Source: Hermatobates lingyangjiaoensis (lineage: Eukaryota; Arthropoda; Insecta; Hemiptera; Hermatobatidae). Taken from it: a stretch of 64,000 bases of DNA. The notes beneath the pieces were generated by a model that had not been told where the DNA came from, did not search any database, and worked only from the letters and a program-made list of their open reading frames with translations. Within the stretch, counting starts at the first letter, position 1. Every line of letters begins with the position of its first letter. The stretch covers positions 6,025,001-6,089,000 of the forward strand of contig JAPFBL010001617.1 of NCBI GenBank assembly GCA_026182355.1. Direction: 5' to 3'. The translations under genes were made by a program, and so were the position numbers. This document shows positions 9,986 to 21,672 of the stretch, piece after piece.

Positions 9986-12272
9986 CAGCATTGATCAATG
10001 TAATCCTGGTTGTTGGGATAGTGACACTGCAGTGAAGACAATGTAATGTGAGAACAGGTGTATGATCTTTACTTATTTTTACTCAGGATCTGATGCAAAC
10101 TGTTCTTGAAGTGAGTAAACTTCTATAGTTGGTTCTCAAAGCACAGGTTACAGGGAAGTATTTAAAGTTGCAGGGAAGCTTATTTCCTGCTTTGAAAAAC
10201 TCAACATTTTGAGAGGAAACAGACCGTTCAAGAACAGCTTTCATCTCTATTGAAACCGAGTGATTTTTAAAAATAAGTAATATTCCGCAAAGTCACGAAG
10301 ATTTTTGTCAATAGAGATAGGCACATACACTTCATTCACAAGTAAAAACCATATATGTACCAGATATGTATAAACCAGATATGTACGAGAACCATATATA
10401 CTCGTATCACAGTGTACTATGATTGATATTGAATGAAATTTCATTGAGTGATTATGAGTGAAAATGTTGTGCAAACGGCGGTTCAAAGCAGGTGCACTCT
10501 ACTTATAAATTATAATTTATTTCTTGGTCAAAAGCGCCTTAGACCTGTTTATTTAAAGAATGCCGATATTAGACTTGAATCACAATCATCAGTCAGATTG
10601 CACAAGCTGCTCACTGTAAGGAAACATATTAGGTTCATATATTTATAAATCTGACTATGAAAGTCATGAACCTTACCACTCTTTATTGACATATTATATT
10701 TCTGATTGATCTAAAAGTGGACATGTGGCATGTACCAAGAAATCCTTAGGTTAGGTTGCAGTGTCGTCCCAGAAGAGAACCGACATAGGCTATAAGTAAG
10801 CTGGCTCCTTGAGATAACACAAATGAAGAAAAAGGCTAATTCTCCCGCGTCACTGGTTCATTTGACAAAGACAGGAAGCACAGATCCTCCTCTTCCTTGC
10901 TTTGACATACTCTGTAGATGTCCCTCCAAATCGAACCTGGTGGCATGCTTCCCTATTAACCATTGTCCACTGCAAATCGTAATGACATTGGCTACCATTT
11001 TTCTACTCTTAGGTAGAATTTCCTTACTCCTTCTGTAATAGCAGGAAGGTCATAGTTGCTTCGAAATGAAACACGTGCCCCCTCCCTATTCTATCTTTGG
11101 TTTACACGGTCACTAATACTTTGGCTAACCCGAAGACCATGCTAACCCGGCTTGCATGGAAAGAGTGGAACCCCAGGATGATAAAGGAAATCCTATGTTG
11201 AAAGAAGGGTGCCAGGTAAGCTCATCAGCCTTGTAGTTGCCTATTATGTTCCAGTGTATGTTGAAGGAGATTGTAGAAAGTACATATCAAAGGTGGGTTT
11301 TGCAACAACGTAGTCGACGTCTGTACACAAGCTTTTTTATTCCTGAAGTCAAGATAAGAAGTCTTTAAGGAGCTTTCAAAGTTTATTAAAGTAGGTGAAA
11401 CAATAGTTCTTAGATTATGATTTCCAGTGAAGCAATTGTTTAATTTACTTCGATTAAACCTTTGTAGAAGTTATATTTAGAGGTTATTATAACTGAGTAA
11501 GTTATTATTTATATCCTAGACGTAACCAATTACGTTATTATGATTCAACATCTTGTCAGCCAAATCTGTAATGATGGTGGGACAAAAATATAATGATGAT
11601 TATGTGTGAAAATAGGTCCAACTAGAATTACATTTCTCATCTGTTCTTTCTGTTAGAATAGTAGAGTTTTGAGGACTTATAGTGATAAAAACGATATATT
11701 TTAAAATACTTCGAAATTGTAAGGTGTCCGTATCCGAGTGTGTATCCAAAGTATGTGGTCACGCTATGGTCCAGAATCTTTTATGGATAAGAAATGGGCC
11801 TCATAGGATAGATGTGCTGTATAGTTGGGGAGCAATTATGCATGACAGGAAAGTTATTTTTTTTGCGAAAATATGTTTTTAGACTACATTTTTTTTCTTT
11901 TACACTACTAATTCTAGAGTCTTGAAATTTTGAATTATCTTTGAGGCTAAAAAGGCAACAAACGAAAATAACTCCAAATTTTTAAAACAACAGGAAATGT
12001 ATTTCTTCATTAAAATGTAGAAATGTTAACTTATAATTCATTCTGAACGCTAGTGAAAGCGATACAAGCTATTCCATTTGATGGATCGAAATGAAACTAT
12101 ACTTAAAAATAGAACATTTTTAGACGTAGAAAGAAGACATAAATAGAACAACATAGAAAGAAGATGAAAAAGAAGAGAAAAGTGAATAAAAAGAGGAGGA
12201 AAAAATGTAACAAATCGTGATTTTGTTTAAAAATATATATATTTTTCAAGTTACAAAGTCTTTTTTCTTTAT
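9986..12272. other. Unresolved intergenic stretch
   Basis: A slightly GC-richer zone at 10740-11240 has short open frames without recognisable motifs. 11900-12240 is AT-rich; a word around 12070 (CCATTTGATGGATCG) recurs near 46440 (CCATTTGATGGATCA), so a dispersed repeat is present. No gene is supported. Confidence 0.5.
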
Positions 12273-13109
12273 TTATTCCTGTTTATCATAACCTTGAAAT
12301 TTTAGAAGTACATCACCATTTTTTCGTTTCTTTACAATTTTTGCTTGCAGCTGGTAAGTCACAGGTAGGGTAGGTAGAATTTTGTTGATGTAGAAAACCT
12401 CAGTGGACTAATTCCTCGTATAGCCTCTTTCAAATGTAGTTCGAAATTTGCTAATTCTCACTGGTGTGTTTAATTCAAGCCTGCCAGGTATTTTCAATTT
12501 TTCATGTCTTTGTCTAACAGCATTAGCAACTCTTTCCAAAATTTCCTCTTCATTCACTCCCTTTTTAACTTTACTCGGTGCCATTCCAATGGTTAGATGA
12601 TATATGTTATTATACTGGTGCACAATATTTGGGAGAATATCAAGAAATCTATAGGATCCTTGAAGGGAGAATTGTTTAAACATTCTTCCTCTTAGTGTTC
12701 TATTGAACGTTTCAACAATTCAAGTCTTCATGGTGGAAAATGTCTTGTAGTGAATTCTATTGTTTTTCGGCAAAGCTCTTGAAAATACCTGTTGAAAAAT
12801 TCTCTTCCAGCATCACTGTGTATTTTTTTTTGGTTTGACTTTTACCCTGGTCAAATGGTCTTGAAACGCTCTAGTCACATTGTCACCAGTCTTTCTCTTG
12901 ACAGGGATGACCCAAGCATATTTGGAAAAAGTATTGTTAATTGTCAGCAGGTAGTTTATTTTTTTGTTATAATTGGCAAGCCAGCGTACATCAAGCAGGT
13001 CTATTTGCCATGTATTATGAATATGTTTTAATGGGAAGGGAGATCGTGGGAAATTTAATCTTGCCCTTGTATGAAGTTCGTCAACTAAAATTTGTTTCTC
13101 GCTCGACAT
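12273..13109 (-). pseudogene. DDE integrase of a Polinton/adintovirus-like element, N-truncated
   Basis: Minus strand. LVDELHTRARLNFPR is followed by WQIDLLDV (first catalytic Asp), TFSKYAWVIPVKRKTG, then in another frame SDAGREFF (second Asp) and VERFNRTLRGRMFK (third, Glu). YHLTIGMAPSKV and a C-terminal tail come next, with one in-frame TAG at 12408 before the final stop near 12273. The retroviral-type integrase fold and the T-F-S-K-Y-A-W signature are typical of integrases in Polinton-type elements and their arthropod relatives. The N-terminal zinc-binding region is absent: the frame opens 3 nt after the PolB fragment. Dead by two frameshifts and a nonsense codon. Confidence 0.8.
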
Positions 13110-13111
13110 GA

Positions 13112-14670
13112 TTAGTAAATTATATCATTCTCTCTCAACTCTTCGAGTATAGAGGCCATAATTTGAAAGCTGTCTATAAACCTCAGTTTTACAGAACCAA
13201 CATGTTTCGTGAATGATATATAACTCTCTGAGTTATTGGGTATTATTTCAACGTCTTCACTATCACACCCAAGTTGTTTTATAATGAAATGTGAATCATA
13301 TCCACTCAAATTATGTATGACAACTGGTATTTAATTGGGTGTTCTACACAATAAATTGCAACTGTTGTGAATTACTTGTCGAAATTCCCCAGTGATATGG
13401 CAGTGATCAGCTACTTTCCAATCTTCTTCAGTAAATGGTTTCCTGCAGAGTTTCCAGTCCGTTGTCTGTTTAAATTTCTCCAGCTGATTTTCAGTGAGGT
13501 CAGTCATTGGGGTGTTTCTTTTATATATTGTCTCTATCTTATTGGCTATTTTCCTAAGTGTAGCCATGAATTTTTCCACTGCGTCTGAGCCTTCATATAT
13601 GATTGGCTCCCCAGATAGTTCAGGTATTTCTGTCTTGACGAAAATACCGAAGCTCATAGGTATGTGGTTCTGGTATACTGTCGTAAAGCTGTGTGAAGTG
13701 TCCGGTTCACATCCCTGGATAGGTTGGAGGATGCTTTCGAAATCAGCGTATATAACAACCGGGAGTTTTATTAATTCGTTATATGCTTTTAATTTTGTTA
13801 TCGGCTTCTTGGTCGGCAGTTCCATTATAGCTGGTTGCTCTTCTCCACATAAACGATGATATTTTTTCAACTTTTCCACAGCACTTGCTCCATATCAGTC
13901 ATCGAAGTGGATGAAACACCTCTTACAGATCTCTATTTTTCCATTGTGTTTGGTTATTTGTGGGTGTACTAGTTTATTAAAATTTTTTATGTACACATAG
14001 TGACTGCGACCTGTGTCGTTAGTTAACAGTAGTAAATCTCGATGGTCTTCAAGTTCTTTTTTCACTATTTTCATGGGTACACATTGTCTTTTTCGTCCAG
14101 AGCAAACAGGTTAATGCTGATTTTGCTCTTCCGCTCAAACTTTGGAATATCAGTAGTTGGGGTAGGAAAAGATATCGATGTATCGATGAAAAATCACAAG
14201 TATGAGATAGATACTTGCATTTACTCACGCTATGTGAATTTTTTCCATCAATGAGTGATGCAAGCATACTTGAAACATTCTTCATCTTCATTTTGTACAT
14301 TTACGCATGCTTTTCTCGCATGAATCTTATTAGGAAGAGGTATATAGCTGTAGCCTCTCAGTGGATTGTATTTATTTATTTTTAATCGTATGCCGTCTAC
14401 AGCAAATAGTTTCCAACCGCTTCCTTTGAGCTGTGCTTCTTCCATTTCATTCTTGATTATCTTGAATTTTTCAGATATTATCTCGTCCATGTCAGATGTT
14501 GAAGTTACAGGGCGGTTTTTTGTTTTAAATACATCATTTCTTGATTCGCCGAGGGTGTTCACAAACGTGCATTTAACCATTATATTAACTTTGATTGATC
14601 GGTGTTCCTTGAGTGCGCATGAAATCAGTTCGATTATCTTTCCCTTGTTTTCCATCATGTTTTCCATCAA
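13112..14670 (-). pseudogene. Protein-primed family B DNA polymerase: N-terminal and exonuclease part only
   Basis: Minus strand, in several frames. The N-terminal part (14670-14248) shows GSGWKLFAVDGIRLKINKYN and RGYSYIPLP, conserved in PolB proteins of Polinton-like elements. The 13879-13331 frame has VIYADFESIL, the exonuclease I motif with the D-x-E pair, and DHCHITGEFR. The 13309-13112 frame has MSGYDSHFIIKQL (Exo II region) and RFIDSFQ. Everything C-terminal to this (palm, TPR insertions, D-T-D motif) is missing, and the sequence joins the integrase fragment 3 nt later. It is an internally deleted relic of a virus-like transposon. Confidence 0.8.
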
Positions 14671-14689
14671 ACAGACAAGAGCAAATTAA

Positions 14690-15049
14690 CTCTAAAATCA
14701 ATACAAATTTCTCTTTTCTTTTTATATACGACAAGGTAATGAGTAATGAACTCAACTATATACACCCATTATTGACAATATAGCTTTAAGGGCTAAAAAG
14801 GGCTATAACTCGTAAACAGTAGGAGATATCGAAAAAATAATGAAATTTCGGAAAGCAGGAAGTGCCATCCGAGCCGAATTATTTTTCAACGCTGAGTGAT
14901 ATGATACCTAACACAATATTCTTCTATTCACTCCTTTCAAGCCCTTGAAAGGGACTAAAATACTGAGAACTATGGATGGAGCTATGAACATAAACCTTGA
15001 TTCAACCTCAAGTAAATGACCTATATTTGGGATAGACCCCAGTTGAATG
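14690..15049. other. Non-coding flank of the PolB relic
   Basis: AT-rich sequence with no supported feature. I saw no Polinton-type terminal inverted repeat here, so the element boundary is undefined. Confidence 0.4.
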
Positions 15050-15194
15050 TATGGTTGTTTGGTTTTGTGGGTTGATTTGGGGAGGAGGGTTATGTTTAAG
15101 TTGGGGGGGTTATGATTAGGTTGGGGGGGGTTATGTTTTGGTTGGGGGGGGGTTTCAGTTGGGTGACCTTCAATTGCCACAATGATTCACCCTC

Positions 15195-15207
15195 AGGTCA
15201 TTGACCT
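15195..15207. promoter_or_regulatory. Perfect IR-1 nuclear-receptor palindrome (site 1)
   Basis: AGGTCA-T-TGACCT: two consensus half-sites as an inverted repeat with a 1-nt spacer. IR-1 sites of this type bind EcR/USP and related receptors. No promoter or gene is adjacent, so regulatory use is speculative. Confidence 0.4.
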
Positions 15208-15246
15208 TACCGAATATTTTGGTTAGGGGAGGGATGAGTCATCCTC

Positions 15247-15259
15247 AGGTCATTGACCT
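15247..15259. promoter_or_regulatory. Perfect IR-1 nuclear-receptor palindrome (site 2)
   Basis: The same 13-bp AGGTCATTGACCT in the second minisatellite-like block. Occurrence inside a local repeat means the two sites are copies of one origin. Confidence 0.4.
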
Positions 15260-15310
15260 TTACCCTGGGCCCTGAGGTTTTTAAGGAGGGGGGGGGGGTT
15301 CAGTCGTGTG

Positions 15311-18300
15311 ACCTTGAACTGCTCACAAGCGATCGGCCCAGCTCTCTCCTTTTATATCTACTGCATATATGTGACATTACAATTCAAATTATTATTAAAT
15401 TAGAGTATATATTAAATTATATCACCAACGAATTATTATTTATATTAATCTGACGCAATATCACTCACATAGTGATACGTTTAATCCAATATTGGCATTT
15501 TGTTTACCGCGTGAGCTAATTTCATCTCCATCATTACATTTATATTAAACTAAAATAATACACGTCTCGATATCATCCTGAGCATACATCGCTGCGATTA
15601 TCAATGACATTAGCGCTAATATTATTACATTATTACAGTTGTTATTGACTATCCGACCCCTACAAGGTATACAGTTTTAGGACTACCATAGGATCACTGA
15701 GGATTCGATACAGTTATTATTAAAATAATACGAGGCTTTATCGTCGCAATTATCTATGTCATTAACACTAATATTATTTTCATAATGTCGACTCTGGCGG
15801 GTGCTGCCGCCTGGTGGAATGACCTCAACTTCCAATCATAACATAACAGACTTTGAGATAGGTCAGGCTGCTAAATTATAAATTAGTAATTTGTAATGAT
15901 CTGCTGTAACAATGATTACTTTTTTGTCGTAATTGATAGAATTGACATAACCACATTAAATTAAAACAATTAACTCATTTGATGGTGAATGCGTTTGATG
16001 CCATATTTTGATTGTATTAAATAAAGTAAATAAGTACAAAATAATCTAATGTTGATGAATAATTTACTATCAATTATCAAGGAGGTATATACCTATTGAT
16101 ACTCACAGATTAATACATCCGACTCTTGAGTGGGTACGATATGACATATGTAGTTCCCATTGGATGGGTGGTTGAGGTGTGGCATGAATCCTGCTTACCT
16201 GGGTTATAAGAACGCGCAGTTGAACCACATAAACTTTGGGGGGGTTAATACATCTAGTGGCCTTCTGACTGATCAGAACCTCTTCTGACCAATTCGCACA
16301 TTAGTTAGACTCTTCTGTAGACTGTCAGGCACATGTATCTTGCAACTTGTCCTTTGGGAGAAGGCTGGAGTTGTTTATCTGCTAGTTATCTCACCTTCTG
16401 ATGACTTTACCGATGAATATACTCTTGACCAGTCCAGGAAGTGGGGATTCTCAGCGTATTTTTCCTTGCCTTATAGTTTGCTTACCTCTCCTGTGTTGAC
16501 ATTGGAGGAGAAAAGTATCTTCAAAGGAGTCTAAAGTACTATCTCCAGATTAGTAAGAGGAACCACTCCGACCGTCCTCATGGAGTTTCGAGTTCACTCG
16601 TATGCTCTAGAAATATCAGTATTATCGGAGACGGTGTGGGCCTGTGAATTTCTCTACCATCTCTTTCAACTGGTATCCTTGACTGTTAGGTTTGTTATGA
16701 CTTACGACTATCAGTCTTTCCTATTAATTTAATACCTATTTTATAAAATTAATTAATTATTGAATTGCAAATATCCAAAGTGATTCTGTTGAAAATTTTT
16801 ATTTGTTCCATTCACTCATGATGAATGTTTCGCATAAAATCTTGACTCCTTGTTAAATATAATAACTCACCCTTAATAGAATTGTTGCTGTCAATCATTT
16901 TTATCATGCTATAAATTGTCACAAATATTGGCATTGAAGGAGTTTTGCAGTTTATATCAGTATTATTACCAACTGGATTTATTGCTCCCTTATACTTCCA
17001 ATGAAGTGGCTAATAAAAACCAAACAAAGTACGAAAATAACGTTTGGTAATTCATGGATAGATTAATTACGATTAATATTTGCAATAGAGACCAATGGGT
17101 AATGATACTTAATTGAGTTGGACTTTATAGTGCTCAGAATTGCATGACGTCATAACTTTTGAAAGTGTTAAATTTCCCTAATAGTTATTTTCATGAATTG
17201 TAGAGTTACACAGTGTAAAGTCAAAAAATTAACTTAGTTAATTTGTGATAAGAGCAAATGTGCCATAATTTCACCTTAAACTTAGCGATGGAAATTTTAA
17301 TCAGCGACAGATGGTCTAGTATAGTAAACTATCTAACATATTAACAATACAATGAAAATGAATAAAGACCACAAGGGAACAAACAATAATTACGTTTTCT
17401 ATTTCATGGTTATAGTCAAAAAAAAGTTCAGAGATGGTAGGCATTACGTTTGCAGGCTGATGAAACTAGTACAAACAGAAATCTGGCAAATTTTTGAATT
17501 GGAAAATGTATAATACACTTGTTTATATTTTATAAACGATGTTTACGGCTTAAGAGACAAAAGCATGTATGGGATTTTCAAGTTGTTAGTTTTATACAGG
17601 TTAGTTAGTAGACTTTTTATAATAATATAAACTTGAGAATTCATGCTTACAAGCTTGAAATTCCTCTGATTATTTTAAACAGAATAATGTCTCCTTCTTG
17701 TATCAATTTTAAAAGTAAATTTTGTTAACTATTCAGTAAAATCTAATGTACTATTGTATTGTAGTCAGAGGCAAATTCTATTTTGAGATAATGACGGATT
17801 TCCATATTTGAAATTTGAGTCCATTTTTTAAGTTTTCAATGATGTTATGGATAAATATTTTATCTCAAAATATCTCTTGTATTGTAGATGAGTTGTATAG
17901 TTTTTTGACAATATTGTCTTATGGGAAATTTACTTTATTGCCCAAAATGCAATTCTAGCAAAATTATTTTTGTTGTAACTATTTATTATAGTTATATTAA
18001 AATCAGAGAGGCAACATTTCGTCACTTTGCATCACTTACACATAAGGATTTAACTGCAATTTGAGGATTGCAGAGTTGGTTTTTATTGTTTGGTTTGTCA
18101 TTCTTTGGTTTGTTCTGATAATAGTTCTTTTTTAGGAAAAACAATAGTCTTTAACAAAGATTTAGAAACGACAATTTTTCCTTTATTACAATTCTCAGCC
18201 CGTTGTTCATTATACCTGCAGTTACAAATGGATCTTTATTAAACAACTCACTTAGTCGTCTATATATCTATAAAAAGAAGTTTATAGCTCTTTCTAAAGA

Positions 18301-19199
18301 TTCATCATCCTCGTCAGTCAATTATTATTATCGTCAGCCATAATTTTACAATGAAAACAGAGTTTGTGTCATTACGATGAAAACTGAACTAATAATCTAT
18401 TAATATAGAAGTCACTTATAAGAGATAGAACTAGTGATGTCTTAAATCGTTTCAGAGACTCTCCAGAATATCTCATAAAAATGTTCACTTCACAAAACGG
18501 TTTAAATCTAATTACTACAGAATTTATGTATGTTTTCTATAATGCCAGTCCTTTATTGAGGTAGATCACTGTTCTGTATACATCATTGATAGAAATGATA
18601 ACGTGCATTTATATCATTTATATATATTCATTATATTATGTTATTTTTATTAGTTATTAATTATATAAATTATTATTCTTTATATACCTATAATTTTTTT
18701 AAAAAAAAATAAAAACCCTAATATCCTTAAATGTTTATTTGATATTTCTTGGATATCAAATTTACAGAACTATTACTGGGAATGCTACTATGAACTATCA
18801 ATTTTAGCGTACTAACAATTGAATATATAAGTTCTTTGGACAGAGAGATTATATCCTTCTTTACTGTATCCTGCCATTTCGGTTAAGGAATTGTAAAATA
18901 ATTATAAACATGTGGAATATATGGTATATGTGAGGAAAGATGAGCTGTTTCATTTTAGACAATATTTCCTTAAGGGAAATTTAATTTATTGCCCAAAATG
19001 CATTTTTAGACAAAATTATTTTGTCTAACAAAATCTGACAAAGTCTAACCAATCTGTATGGAGATCCACTGGCTGTAGAAACAAAAGCCATTTTCTCCTG
19101 TAAGAGACTTTTTGTAACACAAAATTGTCACTTTAACTTTACTCTAAGTGTCTGATAAATACTGGTGAAGACAGAGTTGAAAAGAATGAAATAATGAGA
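15311..19199. other. Long AT-rich stretch without recognisable genes
   Basis: 16100-16680 is less AT-rich and has a 64-codon frame (16340-16534) with no recognised motif. A repeated block (GGGAAATTTA, TTTATTGCCCAAAATGCA) appears at about 17920-17975 and again at 18963-19020, a diverged direct duplication about 1 kb apart. The second copy immediately precedes the Helitron helicase relic. Confidence 0.5.
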
Positions 19200-19930
19200 T
19201 TACACTGCCTGAAGACAAGATTATCCGTGCTCGTAATGTTTTCCAGTGTATTGAATGCATTTACTCTTCATTTGCCAACAACAAATATTGTTCACAGAAA
19301 ATTTTATATTAGTTCTATTTAACGAGACAGACAGAAAAATGAATCATAAGTGCACTGAAAATTTTCCAGGAGAGATTAAACAATATCTGACATATAACTC
19401 TGTTTGTGTAGGAACAGAAGCCACATATTACCCTCAAGAATTTCTTGACTCACTAGGGTAGTCTGGATTGCCTCAATATATGGTAGAACTCAAAAAAGGA
19501 CTCCTGTTATGTGTATGAGAAATACTCATCCACCGCGCTTATGTATTGAAACAAAACTAATAACTAAGAAGCTTTATGATAAACTCATTGTTTGTAAAAT
19601 TATCTCATCACGGTTTCAATGAGAAATAATTTTAATTCGAAGATTAAAAACTGTTTTATTTGAAGAGTACGACATTCCTTTCTTAAGGATTCAGTTTCCG
19701 ATTCAGTTAGCATTTGCCCTAACTATTCATAAGTCTTAAGGAGAGATTCTACAAAAAGTTTTAGTTCATTAGATAAACCAGTATTTCAACATGGCCAATT
19801 ACATGTTGCTCTCAGTAGGGTCAAAGAAAATGAAAACATTAAAGTTTTTTTAGAAAATTGGAATTCTACAAAAAATGTTGTAAATAGAAGAGAACTGTAT
19901 TACAAATATGTTCAATATCCTCTTTATTAG
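19200..19930 (+). pseudogene. Helitron-2 helicase C-terminal region
   Basis: Frame-shifted translations give PGEIKQYLTYNSV, YYPQEFLDSL, GLPQYMVELKKG, FPIQLAFALTIHKS (helicase motif V/VI region, normally followed by Q-G-x-x-L) and HGQLHVALSRVKENENIKVF (final motif). This is the C-terminal part of the Pif1-like helicase of a RepHel protein. Several frameshifts and stops make it inactive. Rep and the N-terminal helicase motifs are not seen upstream. It differs in sequence from the helicase in the 51-57 kb copies, so it is a separate family. Confidence 0.85.
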
Positions 19931-20000
19931 AAATGTATTAGTTTAGAGTTTATCTGTATTTACTTGAACAAGATTGCATTAAAAAGGAGTATGTTGGATG

Positions 20001-20018
20001 ACCCTGCGGGTTGTCTAG
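20001..20018 (+). mobile_element. Helitron-2 3' terminus (hairpin and CTAG)
   Basis: ACCC-TGC-GGGT hairpin (20001-20011) is followed 3 nt later by CTAG (20015-20018) and a T. A short hairpin just before CTRR with a 3' flanking T is the defining Helitron end. Its position about 90 bp after the helicase relic and on the same strand supports the call. Confidence 0.85.
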
Positions 20019-20137
20019 TAATAAATAATTCATTCCAAATTTTGATTGCTGTTCATCGCTGAAGAAATTAATTTTTAACACACTTGAACGCCATTTCAGT
20101 GTAATTATGCATCCCTAAAAACGAGCGATCGGTTGTT

Positions 20138-20443
20138 CTACGCCTCTTGATAAAGAAAAAGGCAACGAGACTCGTTTCTCTTTGATAGACGCGATATTGG
20201 AATCCAATCAAGAACGTAATATTTCAACCCATCAATTAATATGAAACAAATGAGAAGCAAGATTAAAAACCGATCGAGAACTGAACGCTTGATCCCGTTT
20301 ATATGAAACAAACGTGCAACAAGAATCCATAGTCCAAACCATTCGAGTAAGTAAGTACTGCTCGATCCAGAGGGACCACTCACGCTGATTTGAATCTCAG
20401 TGCAGTCCATTATGACGTTTATCCAAAAGTAGTTGGTGGGCAA
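20138..20443 (-). pseudogene. Possible DDE transposase fragment (PIF/Harbinger-type), tentative
   Basis: The 101-codon minus-strand frame begins PTNYFWINVIMDCTEIQIS, resembling the first catalytic block of DDE_Tnp_4-type transposases (hydrophobic-I-I-D-C-T-E-I). No second or third acidic motif could be recognised, so it could be chance. Confidence 0.35.
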
Positions 20444-21672
20444 CGTCTGTCGGATCAGCGATTATGTTAATAATTAATAACTAAATTTAGTTTAGCTAAG
20501 TTAAGACGACATTCATTGACTGTCAGGCGGTACGAAGTTTGCTGCGCCAGATGGTAAAATTATATGATTCAAAAATGAAGAAAGACTTCTGATGAAATGA
20601 TTAAGTCAGAAAAACTGGAGATGACATAGAATATGTAAAATTACACTTAATTCTTTAATTTTGAGTTTACTATCATCAGGGAAAAGAAAAGGCTTAATCC
20701 TAGGCAAGTCGAATTTGGGTTGCTATGCCTTGGATGGGTTACAAACTGTTTTATCTATAATAAATAAATCTTCTGTTTAAAAATATAAAATAAAATCGTA
20801 TTTATGATCTTTTCTATTTCATATCAAAGTTTTGAACTCTTTCTTATTTCTTTCATAATCTTTTTCAGAGATAGAACTAAGATATTTAAAAAAAACAGGG
20901 AGTTATTATATGAACAATAGCTTTTAGCTAAATTAAAAAGTGACCATTTAAGATTGTTGGTGTGTGACTTTAATAAAATTGATAATTGCTACTAAGCATA
21001 ATTATTAATGTTGAAAAGATGGTCTTGTTTCTCTTATTTGACAACTGATATCATATCATACAGCATCAGCAGGAGTACTGGATGAATCATTGAACAGGCC
21101 TTAACCTTTGCTATTAGCTGGAAGCACGCGTAATGCGTAGTCACGCTTGGCAACCTGTCTTGAGGATTCTTCACTCAAACCTTGCTAAAAATCGTGTGTA
21201 CATTATTTATATTATGTTTAAAATAGACAAATAATATTCACTCCTACAACTTTGACTACTTGATGATGTCACATCACAGAAGAGGTGTGTTTATTTAATA
21301 ATTATGCAAACTCCTGTTGGTTTTATGCATACTAACAATTAAAAGCCGATGAAACATCGCGTAAATTTCTTTCACCACTCGACAGATTTCATATCTTGTA
21401 TGGTATATATAGTTATGAAATATAAGTATGTTATTATCTCTCAGCAGATTGAAAGTTATAATTTTTAACTAATAGATTTGAAGAATGATTACTCACACCT
21501 AACATTAACGTACTAATATATATAAATATATGGCGAGATCTGAATTTCAACGAACGATAGTAGGTTGAATACGTCTTTTAAACCCAGAATATGCATTGTT
21601 CTTCACAGTATCATACAAATTCGGTAAAATAATTATAGTTTAATACTTGATATGAATGACATACATAGAATG
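20444..21672. other. AT-rich stretch, nothing recognised
   Basis: No coding motif, terminal repeat or RNA gene was recognised. A short GC-richer patch lies at about 21060-21180. Confidence 0.5.

Larger units (their letters stand above)
15050..15310 (+). repeat. G-run minisatellite with CCTCAGGTCATTGACCTT blocks
   Basis: Three imperfect units of the type GTTATG-TT-GGTTGGGGGGG occupy about 15065-15155, followed by two copies of CCTCAGGTCATTGACCTT about 52 bp apart and a run of about 12 G near 15288. Four or more G-tracts within about 90 nt on one strand give G-quadruplex potential. Confidence 0.75.
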
